From the IMG/VR virus record IMGVR_UViG_3300021185_002194, positions 1-36,748 of that record: a stretch of DNA of 36,748 nucleotides. The stretch is one strand, 5' to 3'. Under the pieces are notes generated by a model. That model saw nothing but the letters and a program-made list of their open reading frames with translations, was not told the DNA's origin and made no database searches. Source of the stretch: a virus. The position numbers were made by a program, and so were the translations under genes. This document shows, one piece after another, positions 17,999 through 24,211 of this stretch (its first letter is position 1; every line of letters begins with the position of its first letter).

Positions 17999-19314
17999 TA
18001 TATTGCACTTCCGTAATTAGGCATTATCAGTGGTTTTGCTTTACGTCTAACAAATCTATCTGACATTATTGCCATTAATCCAAAACTATCAGCGTCATGT
18101 GATGACCAATCGTGATTAGGGCCAAGTCCTATGTCACGTCCATCAGCAGGGCGCTTTTCGTGATACCAACCAAGTGATACTCGGCCAGCCTGTGTTTTTT
18201 CTCTAACAAACTTACATTTAGGTAATATGCGTCTTACAGCTTCAACACGTTGCATTGCTGCGCCTTTACCTTGGTTTGTCAATGGTTTTAGCACCTCAAA
18301 CCCGCCATCTCTCCAATGGTCTTCTATTCTTTTGCCTGTCCAACTATTTTCGTTAACACCATCATGCGGTAGCTGCATTATAGCGTGTGGCCATCGTCTA
18401 CGCATTTCATTAATGTGATAACTAAGCACTTGGCCTTGTGCTATGTAATGGTCTAATATGTGTATCCAATCACCTACAAATTGTGCTAACCAAATAGTAT
18501 AACTATCAGCTTTAGCACCAGAACCACCAATATCGTGAAAGCCGTACACAGGCAGTGCAGGGTCAATAGGTAGACTATCAACAATCCGTTTATCACGTTC
18601 AGCTTGCGCTAATAGTTTAGAGAAATATGCGCCTTCATGCACACTGGCATAATCGCCTTCCCATATCCACTCATAGCTATCGGGTCGTTTTTCTTGGTCT
18701 TCTATGCGTTGATTAGCCAATCGCGTTTTGTTAAACCAAGGGTTGTCCTTCCAATTCATTTGTACTATTTTACTGCTGTTAGGCGGTTCAAGCCTAAAGC
18801 GTTGGTCTGTAGCACTACCTTTGCGTTCTGGGTTCCATGTTACCCATATTTCAGAGCCTTCTTCACGAATTGTAGGGAGTAGTTTACTCCAGGCTAGTTC
18901 GCTTACAGGTTCTGCTTCGTCAATCCAGCACAGCATAATACGCGCTTTTGACTTAATACTTTCAAGGTTATGTCTTAGTCCGCTAAAACTATAATCAACA
19001 CGCCCTGGCATTTTAGGGTTAGTTCTTATATACTTTTCGCCTACCTCATAGCATTGTGACAACCATTTATTGCCAATAATAGCTGCTTTTACCTCGGCAA
19101 AACTACTATCATTCAAACTGTTTAACTGCTCACGAGCGCAAAGTATTTGTCCACTTTCGCCATTACTTGCAAGCATTGCACCTCTTACAGCCGTCATCAT
19201 GGCAAAGCTACGTGTCTTAGCACTGCCTCTGCCGCCATATGCGCCTCTAAAATCAGCTTTACCTTCAAATACAGGTATAAGCTTAGGCGGTAATTCTATG
19301 TTAATCGCTGTCAC
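17998..19314 (-). CDS. terL: Terminase large subunit
   Basis: This 438-residue protein is the packaging motor. The ATPase domain has Walker A GGRGSAKT at residues 27-34, Walker B IMLCWIDEAE at 126-135 with catalytic E133, and a TWNP coupling motif at 159-162. The RNase-H-like nuclease domain has the acidic residues D261 (GFHDIGG), D318 (PHDG) and D408 (HDADSFG). The length is normal. It lies directly after the small subunit, which it overlaps by 14 bp, and its stop meets the portal start. The packaging mode (cos, pac or direct repeat) cannot be read from the protein by eye. Confidence 0.96.
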   Translation of the reverse strand: MTAINIELPPKLIPVFEGKADFRGAYGGRGSAKTRSFAMMTAVRGAMLASNGESGQILCAREQLNSLNDSSFAEVKAAIIGNKWLSQCYEVGEKYIRTNPKMPGRVDYSFSGLRHNLESIKSKARIMLCWIDEAEPVSELAWSKLLPTIREEGSEIWVTWNPERKGSATDQRFRLEPPNSSKIVQMNWKDNPWFNKTRLANQRIEDQEKRPDSYEWIWEGDYASVHEGAYFSKLLAQAERDKRIVDSLPIDPALPVYGFHDIGGSGAKADSYTIWLAQFVGDWIHILDHYIAQGQVLSYHINEMRRRWPHAIMQLPHDGVNENSWTGKRIEDHWRDGGFEVLKPLTNQGKGAAMQRVEAVRRILPKCKFVREKTQAGRVSLGWYHEKRPADGRDIGLGPNHDWSSHDADSFGLMAIMSDRFVRRKAKPLIMPNYGSAI

Positions 19315-19588
19315 TTTTTGGTGCTGTCAATTCTATTTTATTTATTATTTTAAATGGCTCACCGCTGTCGTCGTTAGCCACTTGCATTGGCAATACTTTG
19401 CCTAACAACGTCATGAATGCAGCAGGGTTTTCTTCTGCACGTTCACGTAAATACCTAACTAAACCATCTTTACCACCACCTGTTTTAATAGCAGCTTGCA
19501 GTATTGCATCCTTTAATAATGCAGTTTGTTTATTTGGTGTACCTTTTTGTCTGCCACCTGTTTTTTTACGTTTAGGTTTAATATCCAT
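19301..19588 (-). CDS. terS: Terminase small subunit candidate
   Basis: This 95-residue protein has the N-terminal GGRQKGTPNKQTALLKDAIL motif followed by RAEENPAAFMTLLGKVLPMQ. The pattern is typical of small proteins directly upstream of terL in alphaproteobacterial and marine phages. The basic N terminus would bind DNA and the helical part would oligomerise. The role is inferred from position plus motif. It overlaps terL by 14 bp. Confidence 0.78.
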   Translation of the reverse strand: MDIKPKRKKTGGRQKGTPNKQTALLKDAILQAAIKTGGGKDGLVRYLRERAEENPAAFMTLLGKVLPMQVANDDSGEPFKIINKIELTAPKSDSD

Positions 19589-20141
19589 TACGTTGCCTCA
19601 ATTCTGCATCAGATATCTGTCCAAGTCCTCTTAACTGATTGTTTAATGTTTGTTGCTGCATCATGCGATTGTAGTTGTTAAATGCGTTGTTATTACCAGC
19701 AAACGGCATATAATCTTGCATAATAGGTTGTTTATCAGGCATTGTAGGTATACTGTATTGTGGCATCTTAGGGGCTACAGGCATTACATCGTTAGTTAGC
19801 GCTTGCGGCTCTTGATACTCACGTATAGGCTGCATTTGATTAGGTATTTGTTGTTGCGTTACAGGCATTTGCTGCATGGGTTGCGGTATCTGTGGCATTT
19901 GTGCAACACTTGGTGCTGTTTTAATATATTCTGGTACAGAATTTTGCATCATAGGTTGTTTTGGCGTTTGTTGCATAGGGCGCTGTTCTATGGGTTGTTG
20001 TTGACGCATCATACCACCATTACCACCAGGTCGCTTTACAGCACGTTGCAAGGGTGCAAAACCCATATTATTCTGCCTACCACCATTGGTTAAGTTGCCA
20101 TTGGGTCTGTTAAATCTATCTAAGCCAGGTCTACCAAACAT
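19578..20141 (-). CDS. Gln/Met/Pro-rich low-complexity late protein
   Basis: This 187-residue protein is dominated by Gln, Met, Pro and Asn (MRQQQPIEQRPMQQTPKQPM and similar strings). Two short ordered segments remain: FGRPGLDRFNRP at the start and LNNQLRGLGQISDAELRQRN at the end. The disorder hides any family. It overlaps the TerS start by 11 bp and is the second gene of the late operon. The strict frame and tight spacing argue that it is expressed. It may be a virion-associated disordered protein or an assembly chaperone. Confidence 0.65.
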   Translation of the reverse strand: MFGRPGLDRFNRPNGNLTNGGRQNNMGFAPLQRAVKRPGGNGGMMRQQQPIEQRPMQQTPKQPMMQNSVPEYIKTAPSVAQMPQIPQPMQQMPVTQQQIPNQMQPIREYQEPQALTNDVMPVAPKMPQYSIPTMPDKQPIMQDYMPFAGNNNAFNNYNRMMQQQTLNNQLRGLGQISDAELRQRNGY

Positions 20142-20147
20142 AATATA

Positions 20148-20258
20148 CTAATACCCAGGTATCTTATAACCGCTTGATTTACGCTTACCAGAACGCTTTC
20201 TACACTTACCCATCTTCTGACAGGTCTTAGGACTGGTACATGACTTACAAGGTTTCAT
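20148..20258 (-). CDS. 36-residue Cys/Lys-rich mini-protein, first gene of the late operon
   Basis: Read by hand on the minus strand: 36 codons from ATG at 20256-20258 to TAG at 20148-20150. The product begins MKPCKSCTSPKTCQKMGKCR and ends SSGYKIPGY. Four Cys (residues 4, 7, 13, 19) in a CxxC-x5-C-x5-C pattern, with Lys/Arg all around, suggest a metal-binding, nucleic-acid-binding knuckle. Its stop lies 6 bp before the start of the next late gene. A GGA at about -12 is a weak ribosome site. Comparable tiny Cys-rich proteins occur next to terminase genes in other marine phages, as far as I recall. The function is unknown. Confidence 0.65.
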   Translation of the reverse strand: MKPCKSCTSPKTCQKMGKCRKRSGKRKSSGYKIPGY

Positions 20259-20480
20259 AAAAAATTTTTCCAAAAAAAAATGACGCAATACCCCCATAAG
20301 CCTTAACAAAAGGCGAGGTGCGAGGCTTCAATATTGTTTGAACGCGCGGCATCATCTGTTGTATAATTACCACAGGGCAAAAAAAATTCAAGAAAAAAAA
20401 TGGGGATATAAAAATAGGTGGTGATGTATATATAAAGTTAAACATATAAATATATATAAGATGGTGGGGTGGGGTCGGGC
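20259..20480 (-). promoter_or_regulatory. Leader and promoter region of the late operon
   Basis: This gene-free stretch lies between the terminator at 20481-20506 and the first late gene, so the late promoter should be here. One candidate on the minus strand is TTGAAT (20391-20386) followed by TAATTA 16 bases on, or by TTATAC 19 bases on. Downstream the leader has a 5-bp GCCTT/AAGGC hairpin (20300-20314), a duplicated GCGAGG and long A/T runs. The promoter-associated motif of the small-gene units is not clearly present, so late timing may use another signal. A 66-codon open frame here is AT-run sequence and is not believed. Confidence 0.4.
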
Positions 20481-20506
20481 AATAAAAAAGGGAGGCAATG
20501 CCCCCC
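20481..20506 (-). terminator. Rho-independent terminator before the late operon
   Basis: On the minus strand GGGGGGC and GCCTCCC pair (7 bp with one G-U pair, 3-base loop) and are followed at once by TTTTTTATT. It ends the unit of the gene at 20556-20852 and insulates the late operon from the upstream small-gene units. The plus strand lacks a U-tract, so it acts on leftward transcription only. Confidence 0.88.
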
Positions 20507-20555
20507 TGGTTAAATTTGTTTTGGTTTAGGTCGTTTATGTTTTGAGTTTTGTAGT

Positions 20556-20852
20556 TTATGCTTCTTCAAATTCCATATTTACAACATCAATATCTTTTTT
20601 TTCGCTAGGTAGTAACACGTCGCCCCAGTCTAACAATTTGTTAATAGCGTCTTCAGTTGTGCCTACCTTATACCCATGCCCATAAGCTATATCATAAATG
20701 TTGCTGTCCCTGTTATGCCTTAGCTTTAGCACATAATCAAAGAATTTACTATATTCTTTGCGATTGTCAAAAATGAATGTTTCATTCGCTTTATTATTGT
20801 TTTCAATATAATATATTTTTACGAAATAATTATAGTTACTATGTCCATACAT
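20556..20852 (-). CDS. Small protein, unknown (98 aa, shorter start chosen)
   Basis: The protein from MYGHSNYNYFVKIYYIENNN has 98 residues, is rich in Tyr/Asn/Asp and ends acidic (KKDIDVVNMEFEEA). I do not recognise it. An ATG 11 codons upstream (20883-20885) would extend it, but that ATG sits inside the repeated leader element GGCAATGAAGCC. The layout of the other units (promoter, leader element, ribosome site, ATG) places the true start at 20852. It is the only gene between its promoter and the terminator at 20481-20506. Confidence 0.65.
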   Translation of the reverse strand: MYGHSNYNYFVKIYYIENNNKANETFIFDNRKEYSKFFDYVLKLRHNRDSNIYDIAYGHGYKVGTTEDAINKLLDWGDVLLPSEKKDIDVVNMEFEEA

Positions 20853-20877
20853 TGTCTTTTCTTTCTTTTTAAAGAGC

Positions 20878-20933
20878 GGCTTCATTGCCTTAATTAAGTT
20901 ATGCCTGGTAAGCCGCTTATGGTCAACATTAAT
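20878..20933 (-). promoter_or_regulatory. Promoter of the 20852 gene with upstream motif and GGC..GCC leader element
   Basis: On the minus strand the conserved motif ATTAATGTTGACCATAAGC occupies 20933-20915. Its TTGACC (20926-20921) is a -35 box, CATAAC (20903-20898) is the -10 box, and the spacer is 17 bases. The leader element GGCAATGAAGCC lies at 20889-20878. The same order is found at 22632-22692, 23666-23724 and 24979-25035. A near-palindrome AACATTA..TAATGTT flanks the motif. Confidence 0.65.
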
Positions 20934-20964
20934 ATTGCTAATGTTAGCCGCGCCAGTAGCAAAA

Positions 20965-21125
20965 GAACAAAAGGTGAACGCTCATATGAGCGATTTAAGC
21001 CGCGTGGGTAAGGTTTCAGGGTTTTGCTTACCCTACTATATAAAAAGCTCAAAACGCTTTCAGTGGCGAAGACATAAGGCGAACAAAGGGTGAACGGATA
21101 GCGAACGTTTGTTCATGGTTTGTTC
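20965..21125. repeat. GAAC iteron-like repeats phased at 11 bp; candidate origin or operator array
   Basis: GAAC occurs at 20965, 20976, 21081, 21092 and 21103, and inverted GTTC at 21111 and 21122. Steps within each cluster are exactly 11 bp. Two 16-bp copies (GAACAAARGGTGAACG) at 20965-20980 and 21081-21096 differ by one base and lie 116 bp apart. Between them are a perfect 14-bp palindrome CGCTCATATGAGCG (20979-20992), a 7-bp hairpin GGGTAAG/CTTACCC (21006-21033) and an AT-rich stretch. No convincing gene covers this stretch. One helical turn between repeats puts the bound proteins on one face of the DNA, as in replication origins or cooperative operators. Confidence 0.6.
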
Positions 21126-21136
21126 TTTTACAGTAC

Positions 21137-21164
21137 AAATAAAAGCCAAGCCTTGAAGCCTGGC
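21137..21164 (-). terminator. Rho-independent terminator
   Basis: On the minus strand GCCAGGCT and GGCTTGGC form a stem of 7-8 bp with two G-U pairs and a 4-base loop, followed by TTTTATTT. It ends the two-gene unit 21637-21180 and separates it from the iteron region and the next promoter. Confidence 0.82.
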
Positions 21165-21179
21165 AATTATTCCCTCCCT

Positions 21180-21290
21180 TTAAGCTGTCAGCACTATAAA
21201 CCAAAGCGTTGTTATACATACAAAGCCTATAATTAATAATAAATTTAGCATATCGATAAGAAAAGCTTTTGATTGCAAATAATTTAGCAT
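21180..21290 (-). CDS. 36-residue single-span membrane mini-protein
   Basis: Read by hand: ATG at 21288-21290 overlaps the stop of the upstream gene (ATGCTAA) and TAA is at 21180-21182. The product is MLNYLQSKAFLIDMLNLLLI continuing into IGFVCITTLWFIVLTA. Residues 14-36 are one unbroken hydrophobic helix after a short polar N terminus. It ends 16 bp before a terminator. The coupled start, terminal position and clear membrane helix support a real gene. Possible roles are a small inner-membrane effector (superinfection exclusion, host inhibition) or an antiholin; none is proven. Confidence 0.55.
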   Translation of the reverse strand: MLNYLQSKAFLIDMLNLLLIIGFVCITTLWFIVLTA

Positions 21291-21637
21291 TGCGTGACCC
21301 CGTCGTTAAAACCTATGCACCATTGAATGAATTCTTTTTGTGTTTCTTTTGTTGCTATGTGAATGCTTCTATTAATCTCAATTCTTGGCCCGTAGTACCT
21401 AGGATTGGATGCAACAACCGTTTTAATATCTTGCGGCTTGTATTGGTTAAAACCATTCTTTTTAATGTACCTAACAACATTAGAGACTTGCCAGGCGTCA
21501 TAATACTTTTTTTCACCCCTAAAGATAAAGCCAGGCGCATATGCTTTATTGTCCATGAATTCGCGTTCTGTTTGTTCCCCTATAGAGACGTGCTTGTCTA
21601 TAAGCTTTTCAAGTTTGTTTTTTTCTGTTGTTGTCAT
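21284..21637 (-). CDS. Small protein, unknown (117 aa)
   Basis: The product begins MTTTEKNKLEKLIDKHVSIG and has a VVRYIKKNGFNQYKPQDIKT segment and a C-terminal FIQWCIGFNDGVTQC. I do not recognise it. A start 21 codons upstream is possible, but AAAGGATTAAGAAT directly before the ATG at 21635-21637 is the ribosome-site pattern shared by most genes of this block, so the shorter start is chosen. It is followed by the overlapping membrane mini-protein. Confidence 0.7.
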   Translation of the reverse strand: MTTTEKNKLEKLIDKHVSIGEQTEREFMDNKAYAPGFIFRGEKKYYDAWQVSNVVRYIKKNGFNQYKPQDIKTVVASNPRYYGPRIEINRSIHIATKETQKEFIQWCIGFNDGVTQC

Positions 21638-21667
21638 ATTCTTAATCCTTTTGTTTGTGATAACCAT

Positions 21668-21704
21668 AATAAACCATAGTAACAGCTTATTGTATAGCAT
21701 TAAT
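21668..21704 (-). promoter_or_regulatory. Promoter with the conserved upstream motif, no leader element
   Basis: On the minus strand ATTAATGCTATACAATAAGC lies at 21704-21685. TATACA (21696-21691) and TTTATT (21673-21668) are 17 bases apart and serve as -35 and -10. Unlike the related sites, no GGC..GCC element follows before the ribosome site of the 21637 gene. Confidence 0.6.
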
Positions 21705-21809
21705 AACCCTAATACTGTCTATTTTAGATAATAACCCCCATGTACCCGCAAGTTAATATCAATTTAACAAATTAAATGAGCTGTTAATTATATATATATA
21801 ATCTATTAG

Positions 21810-22013
21810 TTATCTATTAAAACACTCATTCGCTCTTACAACCTTACTTGCCCATTCATTAAATATTTGTTGTGCTTGTACTTTGGTTAGTTTATAATTT
21901 TGTTGTAAATGACGGGTGTAACTTATAGGTGCGCTAGTCATACTATGAAATTTTCTTTTTAAAAGGTCATCTAGTATTTCATAAGCCCATTCGTGTTTAT
22001 CGTTATAAGTCAT
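21810..22013 (-). CDS. Small helical protein, unknown (67 aa)
   Basis: This 67-residue protein begins MTYNDKHEWAYEILDDLLKR. Its C-terminal half (LQQNYKLTKVQAQQIFNEWASKVV) has a helix-turn-helix-like spacing, but I cannot assign a family. The start has the block's typical AAAGGATTATAAAATG ribosome site. It is the last of three genes in the unit headed by the promoter at 22632-22692, and no clear terminator follows. Confidence 0.65.
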   Translation of the reverse strand: MTYNDKHEWAYEILDDLLKRKFHSMTSAPISYTRHLQQNYKLTKVQAQQIFNEWASKVVRANECFNR

Positions 22014-22037
22014 TTTATAATCCTTTGTCTTTAAAAG

Positions 22038-22280
22038 TTATATAGTAAATTGTGCGTGTAGTTTTGAATTTATAACGCTACTATTCCAACTCATAGTTTG
22101 TTCAAAATATTTTAATTTCCAAATATTTATATCTGTATTTTTTGCTAAGTTTGCTCTTTTTATTTTGGCGCGTGCCTCTTTAACTGTTGCAAATTCGCCT
22201 ATAATATAACTTGGTTTTTTATATGTATAAACTTCAACTTCATATGAATATTTGCTTTTCGTTTTGTTATTATAAGTCAT
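22038..22280 (-). CDS. Small protein, unknown (80 aa)
   Basis: This 80-residue protein is Lys/Tyr-rich with a beta-strand-like middle (YSYEVEVYTYKKPSYIIGEF) and a VKEARAKIKRANLAKNT helix. It has no family I recognise. Its first residues MTYNNK echo the next gene's MTYNDK, which may reflect the shared leader rather than homology. AAAGGATTTAAAAATG is the ribosome site. Confidence 0.65.
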   Translation of the reverse strand: MTYNNKTKSKYSYEVEVYTYKKPSYIIGEFATVKEARAKIKRANLAKNTDINIWKLKYFEQTMSWNSSVINSKLHAQFTI

Positions 22281-22291
22281 TTTTAAATCCT

Positions 22292-22612
22292 TTAGTTATT
22301 GTATGAGTTCATTAAATATTTAATCATTTCATTTTCATTTTTAGTTAAGTCATCATCAGTGCTATCTATTAATGAATTGACTATATCACCTCCTAATTCG
22401 TCATCAGTGAAATCCGCATATATTAAGTATTCAAGAACCTCCGTAACTGAAAAGTGAAAATGGTTTGTTACTAAGCGAACGGCATCATCAACACCTATGT
22501 AATGGTGAGCCTCTAGAGCGCCCTCGATAAGCCCTTTGTGGTGTATTTTATTTTCATTATAATTGTAATCATGTATTATTTTTTCGTACGATTTTCTCAT
22601 TAATTCAGTCAT
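22292..22612 (-). CDS. Small acidic protein, unknown (106 aa)
   Basis: This 106-residue protein is mostly helical. It has a His-rich patch in NHFHFSVTEVLEYLIYADFT and an acidic tail (DDELGGDIVNSLIDSTDDDL). The low pI and small size suit a DNA mimic or an inhibitor of a host protein, but this is speculation. It is the first gene after the promoter at 22632-22692, with AAGGGACAAAAAATG as ribosome site. Confidence 0.65.
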   Translation of the reverse strand: MTELMRKSYEKIIHDYNYNENKIHHKGLIEGALEAHHYIGVDDAVRLVTNHFHFSVTEVLEYLIYADFTDDELGGDIVNSLIDSTDDDLTKNENEMIKYLMNSYNN

Positions 22613-22631
22613 TTTTTGTCCCTTTCTTAAT

Positions 22632-22692
22632 GGCTTAATTGCCTTGGACTATTTTTTTATAGTATATGTTTAGCTTATAGTAAACAATTAGA
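22632..22692 (-). promoter_or_regulatory. Promoter with conserved motif and GGC..GCC leader element
   Basis: On the minus strand TCTAATTGTTTACTATAAGC lies at 22692-22673. TTTACT (22684-22679) and TATAAA (22661-22656) are separated by 17 bases, and GGCAATTAAGCC lies at 22643-22632. The -10 box matches the sigma-70 consensus at five of six positions, so this is the best promoter of the set. Confidence 0.75.
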
Positions 22693-22711
22693 GTTACTTA
22701 TGTTGCAATTA

Positions 22712-22837
22712 TTACTTTTTAAATCCTTTTTTCATGTTTGCATAAGCTTTGGGTGATATAGTTGACTTCTTTTTGCTTCGGCTTATGCCTTTTTTCTTGC
22801 GTGCGTTTATGTTCGCATATAGTCCCTTTCCTGGCAT
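22712..22837 (-). CDS. 41-residue basic phage mini-protein (MPGKGLYANI family)
   Basis: Read by hand: ATG at 22835-22837, TAA at 22712-22714. The product begins MPGKGLYANINARKKKGISR and ends SPKAYANMKKGFKK. The MPGKGLYANI opening is shared by small basic proteins in many phages and cyanophages, so this is a real conserved gene despite its size. The function is unknown; high Lys content suggests nucleic-acid or ribosome binding. A GAAAGG ribosome site lies 7 bases upstream and a promoter candidate lies at 22872-22900. Confidence 0.82.
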   Translation of the reverse strand: MPGKGLYANINARKKKGISRSKKKSTISPKAYANMKKGFKK

Positions 22838-22871
22838 ATCTTAACCTTTCTCAATCAATTATCTATATGAA

Positions 22872-22900
22872 ATCATAAGCTTTTTTGTAATAAAATGCAA
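22872..22900 (-). promoter_or_regulatory. Sigma-70-like promoter for the 41-residue gene
   Basis: On the minus strand TTGCAT (22900-22895) and TATGAT (22877-22872) are separated by 17 bases, with the start codon 34 bases further on. This site lacks the conserved motif and leader element seen in the other units, so the gene may be expressed independently of that regulon. Confidence 0.6.
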
Positions 22901-22914
22901 GTAATTAGTTATTA

Positions 22915-23643
22915 TTAAGCCGCCCATTTCGCGCCGTTCCCATGCAAAACAACTGCAACAGATTTAGCCTTAATACTTGACCCCCTGCAAAGCTTACACG
23001 TTGCACAAGTAATGGCCTTTTCTTTTAGCTTTATATCAGTGGCGGGACACAAAATTTCATTAGGTTGCAAGCTGTCATTTTCTTTTATGGTTCTAAAAGT
23101 TCGAATGTTAAGCTTCCAAAATTTACGCGCGTCTTTTAACGAATTAGCACTTGCCATACAATTAGAATAATCAACGCCTTTCAAATCATGCTGATGCGTA
23201 TAACCCGTATAAGATTTGGCCCTGCTGATTAATGCCTTAATTATATGACCTGGTACAGCGGCGGGGTCACCATATGCACCCAATCTTATAGCTTCATTAG
23301 CGCCAAGCGATTCCAAGTCATTAACAAGTTTATATTTGTTGGCCTTGTAAGCTTTATAAATTGAATTTGGCCCATGGATAAGAGACACATAGCAAACGCG
23401 TTCTTTTGCAGTTCCTTTATCACCATTGTGAGCTATTCCTTTTAAGGGGCAATTGCCACAGATTGAAACGTCTAAACCTAGTCTGTTATTTTCAATTGGG
23501 CCTTTTCCATTATCATTGATAATATACAGGCTTGCCATTTTACCAAGCTTTTTATTTCTTTTGCTAAACGTTAAAGCAGCTATAATGGGCTGCCCGTCAA
23601 TTTCACTAGGGCCGCGATAAATTAAACATGATTGCTTTTGCAT
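22915..23643 (-). CDS. Conserved Cys-rich phage protein of unknown function (242 aa)
   Basis: This protein belongs to a family I have met in many phages without an assigned role. The landmarks are a SICGNCPLKG motif (about residues 60-70), a VCYVSLIHGPNSIYKAYKAN segment, the signature RLGAYGDPAAVP (about 121-132), TGYTHQHD, MASANS, RTFRTIKEN and a C-terminal CPATD..TCATCKLCRG cluster. At least seven Cys in paired motifs suggest a zinc or iron-sulfur site. The strict conservation pattern suggests an enzyme. It heads a unit with its own promoter and leader element, and a good AAAAAGGATTATTACAATG ribosome site. Confidence 0.75.
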   Translation of the reverse strand: MQKQSCLIYRGPSEIDGQPIIAALTFSKRNKKLGKMASLYIINDNGKGPIENNRLGLDVSICGNCPLKGIAHNGDKGTAKERVCYVSLIHGPNSIYKAYKANKYKLVNDLESLGANEAIRLGAYGDPAAVPGHIIKALISRAKSYTGYTHQHDLKGVDYSNCMASANSLKDARKFWKLNIRTFRTIKENDSLQPNEILCPATDIKLKEKAITCATCKLCRGSSIKAKSVAVVLHGNGAKWAA

Positions 23644-23665
23644 TGTAATAATCCTTTTTTAAAAT

Positions 23666-23724
23666 GGCTTATGCCTTGATTGATTTTTTTATTACATAAA
23701 TATTGCTTATTGTACAGTATTAAA
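23666..23724 (-). promoter_or_regulatory. Promoter with conserved motif and short leader element
   Basis: On the minus strand TTTAATACTGTACAATAAGC lies at 23724-23705. TGTACA (23716-23711) serves as -35 and AATAAA or TAATAA (about 23694-23688) as -10. The leader element here is the 10-base form GGCATAAGCC (23675-23666). The promoter overlaps the 3' end of the zinc-ribbon gene upstream. Confidence 0.62.
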
Positions 23725-23868
23725 ATTTTTAATATTATATTCTACTAGCGCGTCGCATTTTGTACAAGTCAAAATGGTTAATATTATAAAACCCTCGTCA
23801 TTTTCTTGACTGATATCAAAATCATTATTCCATGACAATTCGCCGCCGCAATTATAACACATATTCAT
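23707..23868 (-). CDS. 53-residue zinc-ribbon mini-protein
   Basis: Read by hand: ATG at 23866-23868, TAA at 23707-23709. The product begins MNMCYNCGGELSWNNDFDIS and continues with FIILTILTCTKCDALVEYNI. The two CxxC knuckles (C4/C7 and C35/C38) with beta-like sequence between them are a classical zinc ribbon. The start lies inside the end of the upstream gene (17-bp overlap), so translation is probably coupled. A second Met two codons on is possible. It may bind nucleic acid or a host RNA-polymerase or ribosome component. Confidence 0.72.
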   Translation of the reverse strand: MNMCYNCGGELSWNNDFDISQENDEGFIILTILTCTKCDALVEYNIKNFNTVQ

Positions 23869-24199
23869 TTTTATATTTCCTTGCAAAGTAATCTATTAAT
23901 TTAGTTTCAATGTAATTAACCAGGTAGTCAGTAGCTTGCTTGTCGCATAAAATACCGTTTGTTACAATTGGTATATCATCATCGAATTTAAAGCTATTAT
24001 TGTTATATTTTATAATATGGCTTTTTTCAAAACTATCAAATAAAACATCATCAAAAAAAGTTCTATAAAAACCAGTAACAGTAGGTTTTTTAGTTGCTTC
24101 ACGTTTGTAAAAGTTAAGCCTTAACGTCAATTTATATTTTGGCTTTTCGTTATATTTATTAATTCGCTCTAAGTCATACTCAGTTTTTCTTGTAATCAT
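23852..24199 (-). CDS. Small protein, unknown (115 aa)
   Basis: This 115-residue protein is rich in Lys, Tyr, Phe and Asp. It has a beta-like KYKLTLRLNFYKREATKKPT stretch and a C-terminal helix with LVNYIETKLIDYFARKYKNE. I do not recognise it. It has the block's ribosome site (AAAGGATTAAAAAAATG) and overlaps the zinc-ribbon gene by 17 bp. Confidence 0.65.
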   Translation of the reverse strand: MITRKTEYDLERINKYNEKPKYKLTLRLNFYKREATKKPTVTGFYRTFFDDVLFDSFEKSHIIKYNNNSFKFDDDIPIVTNGILCDKQATDYLVNYIETKLIDYFARKYKNEYVL

Positions 24200-24211
24200 T
24201 TTTTTAATCCT

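Noticed and set aside
20245-20445. A 66-codon minus-strand frame in the late leader
   Set aside because: Composition follows the A/T runs (many Phe, Ile, Lys). It overlaps the start of the Cys-rich mini-gene and no ribosome site is visible.
20901-21011. A 36-codon plus-strand frame starting MPGKPLMVNINIANVSRA
   Set aside because: It runs antisense through the promoter of the 20852 gene and the first GAAC repeats, has no ribosome site, and lies on the opposite strand from all neighbours.
20979-21033. tRNA-like structure from the palindrome and hairpin
   Set aside because: There is no acceptor stem, anticodon arm or T-loop in the right order. No tRNA was found elsewhere in the window by eye.
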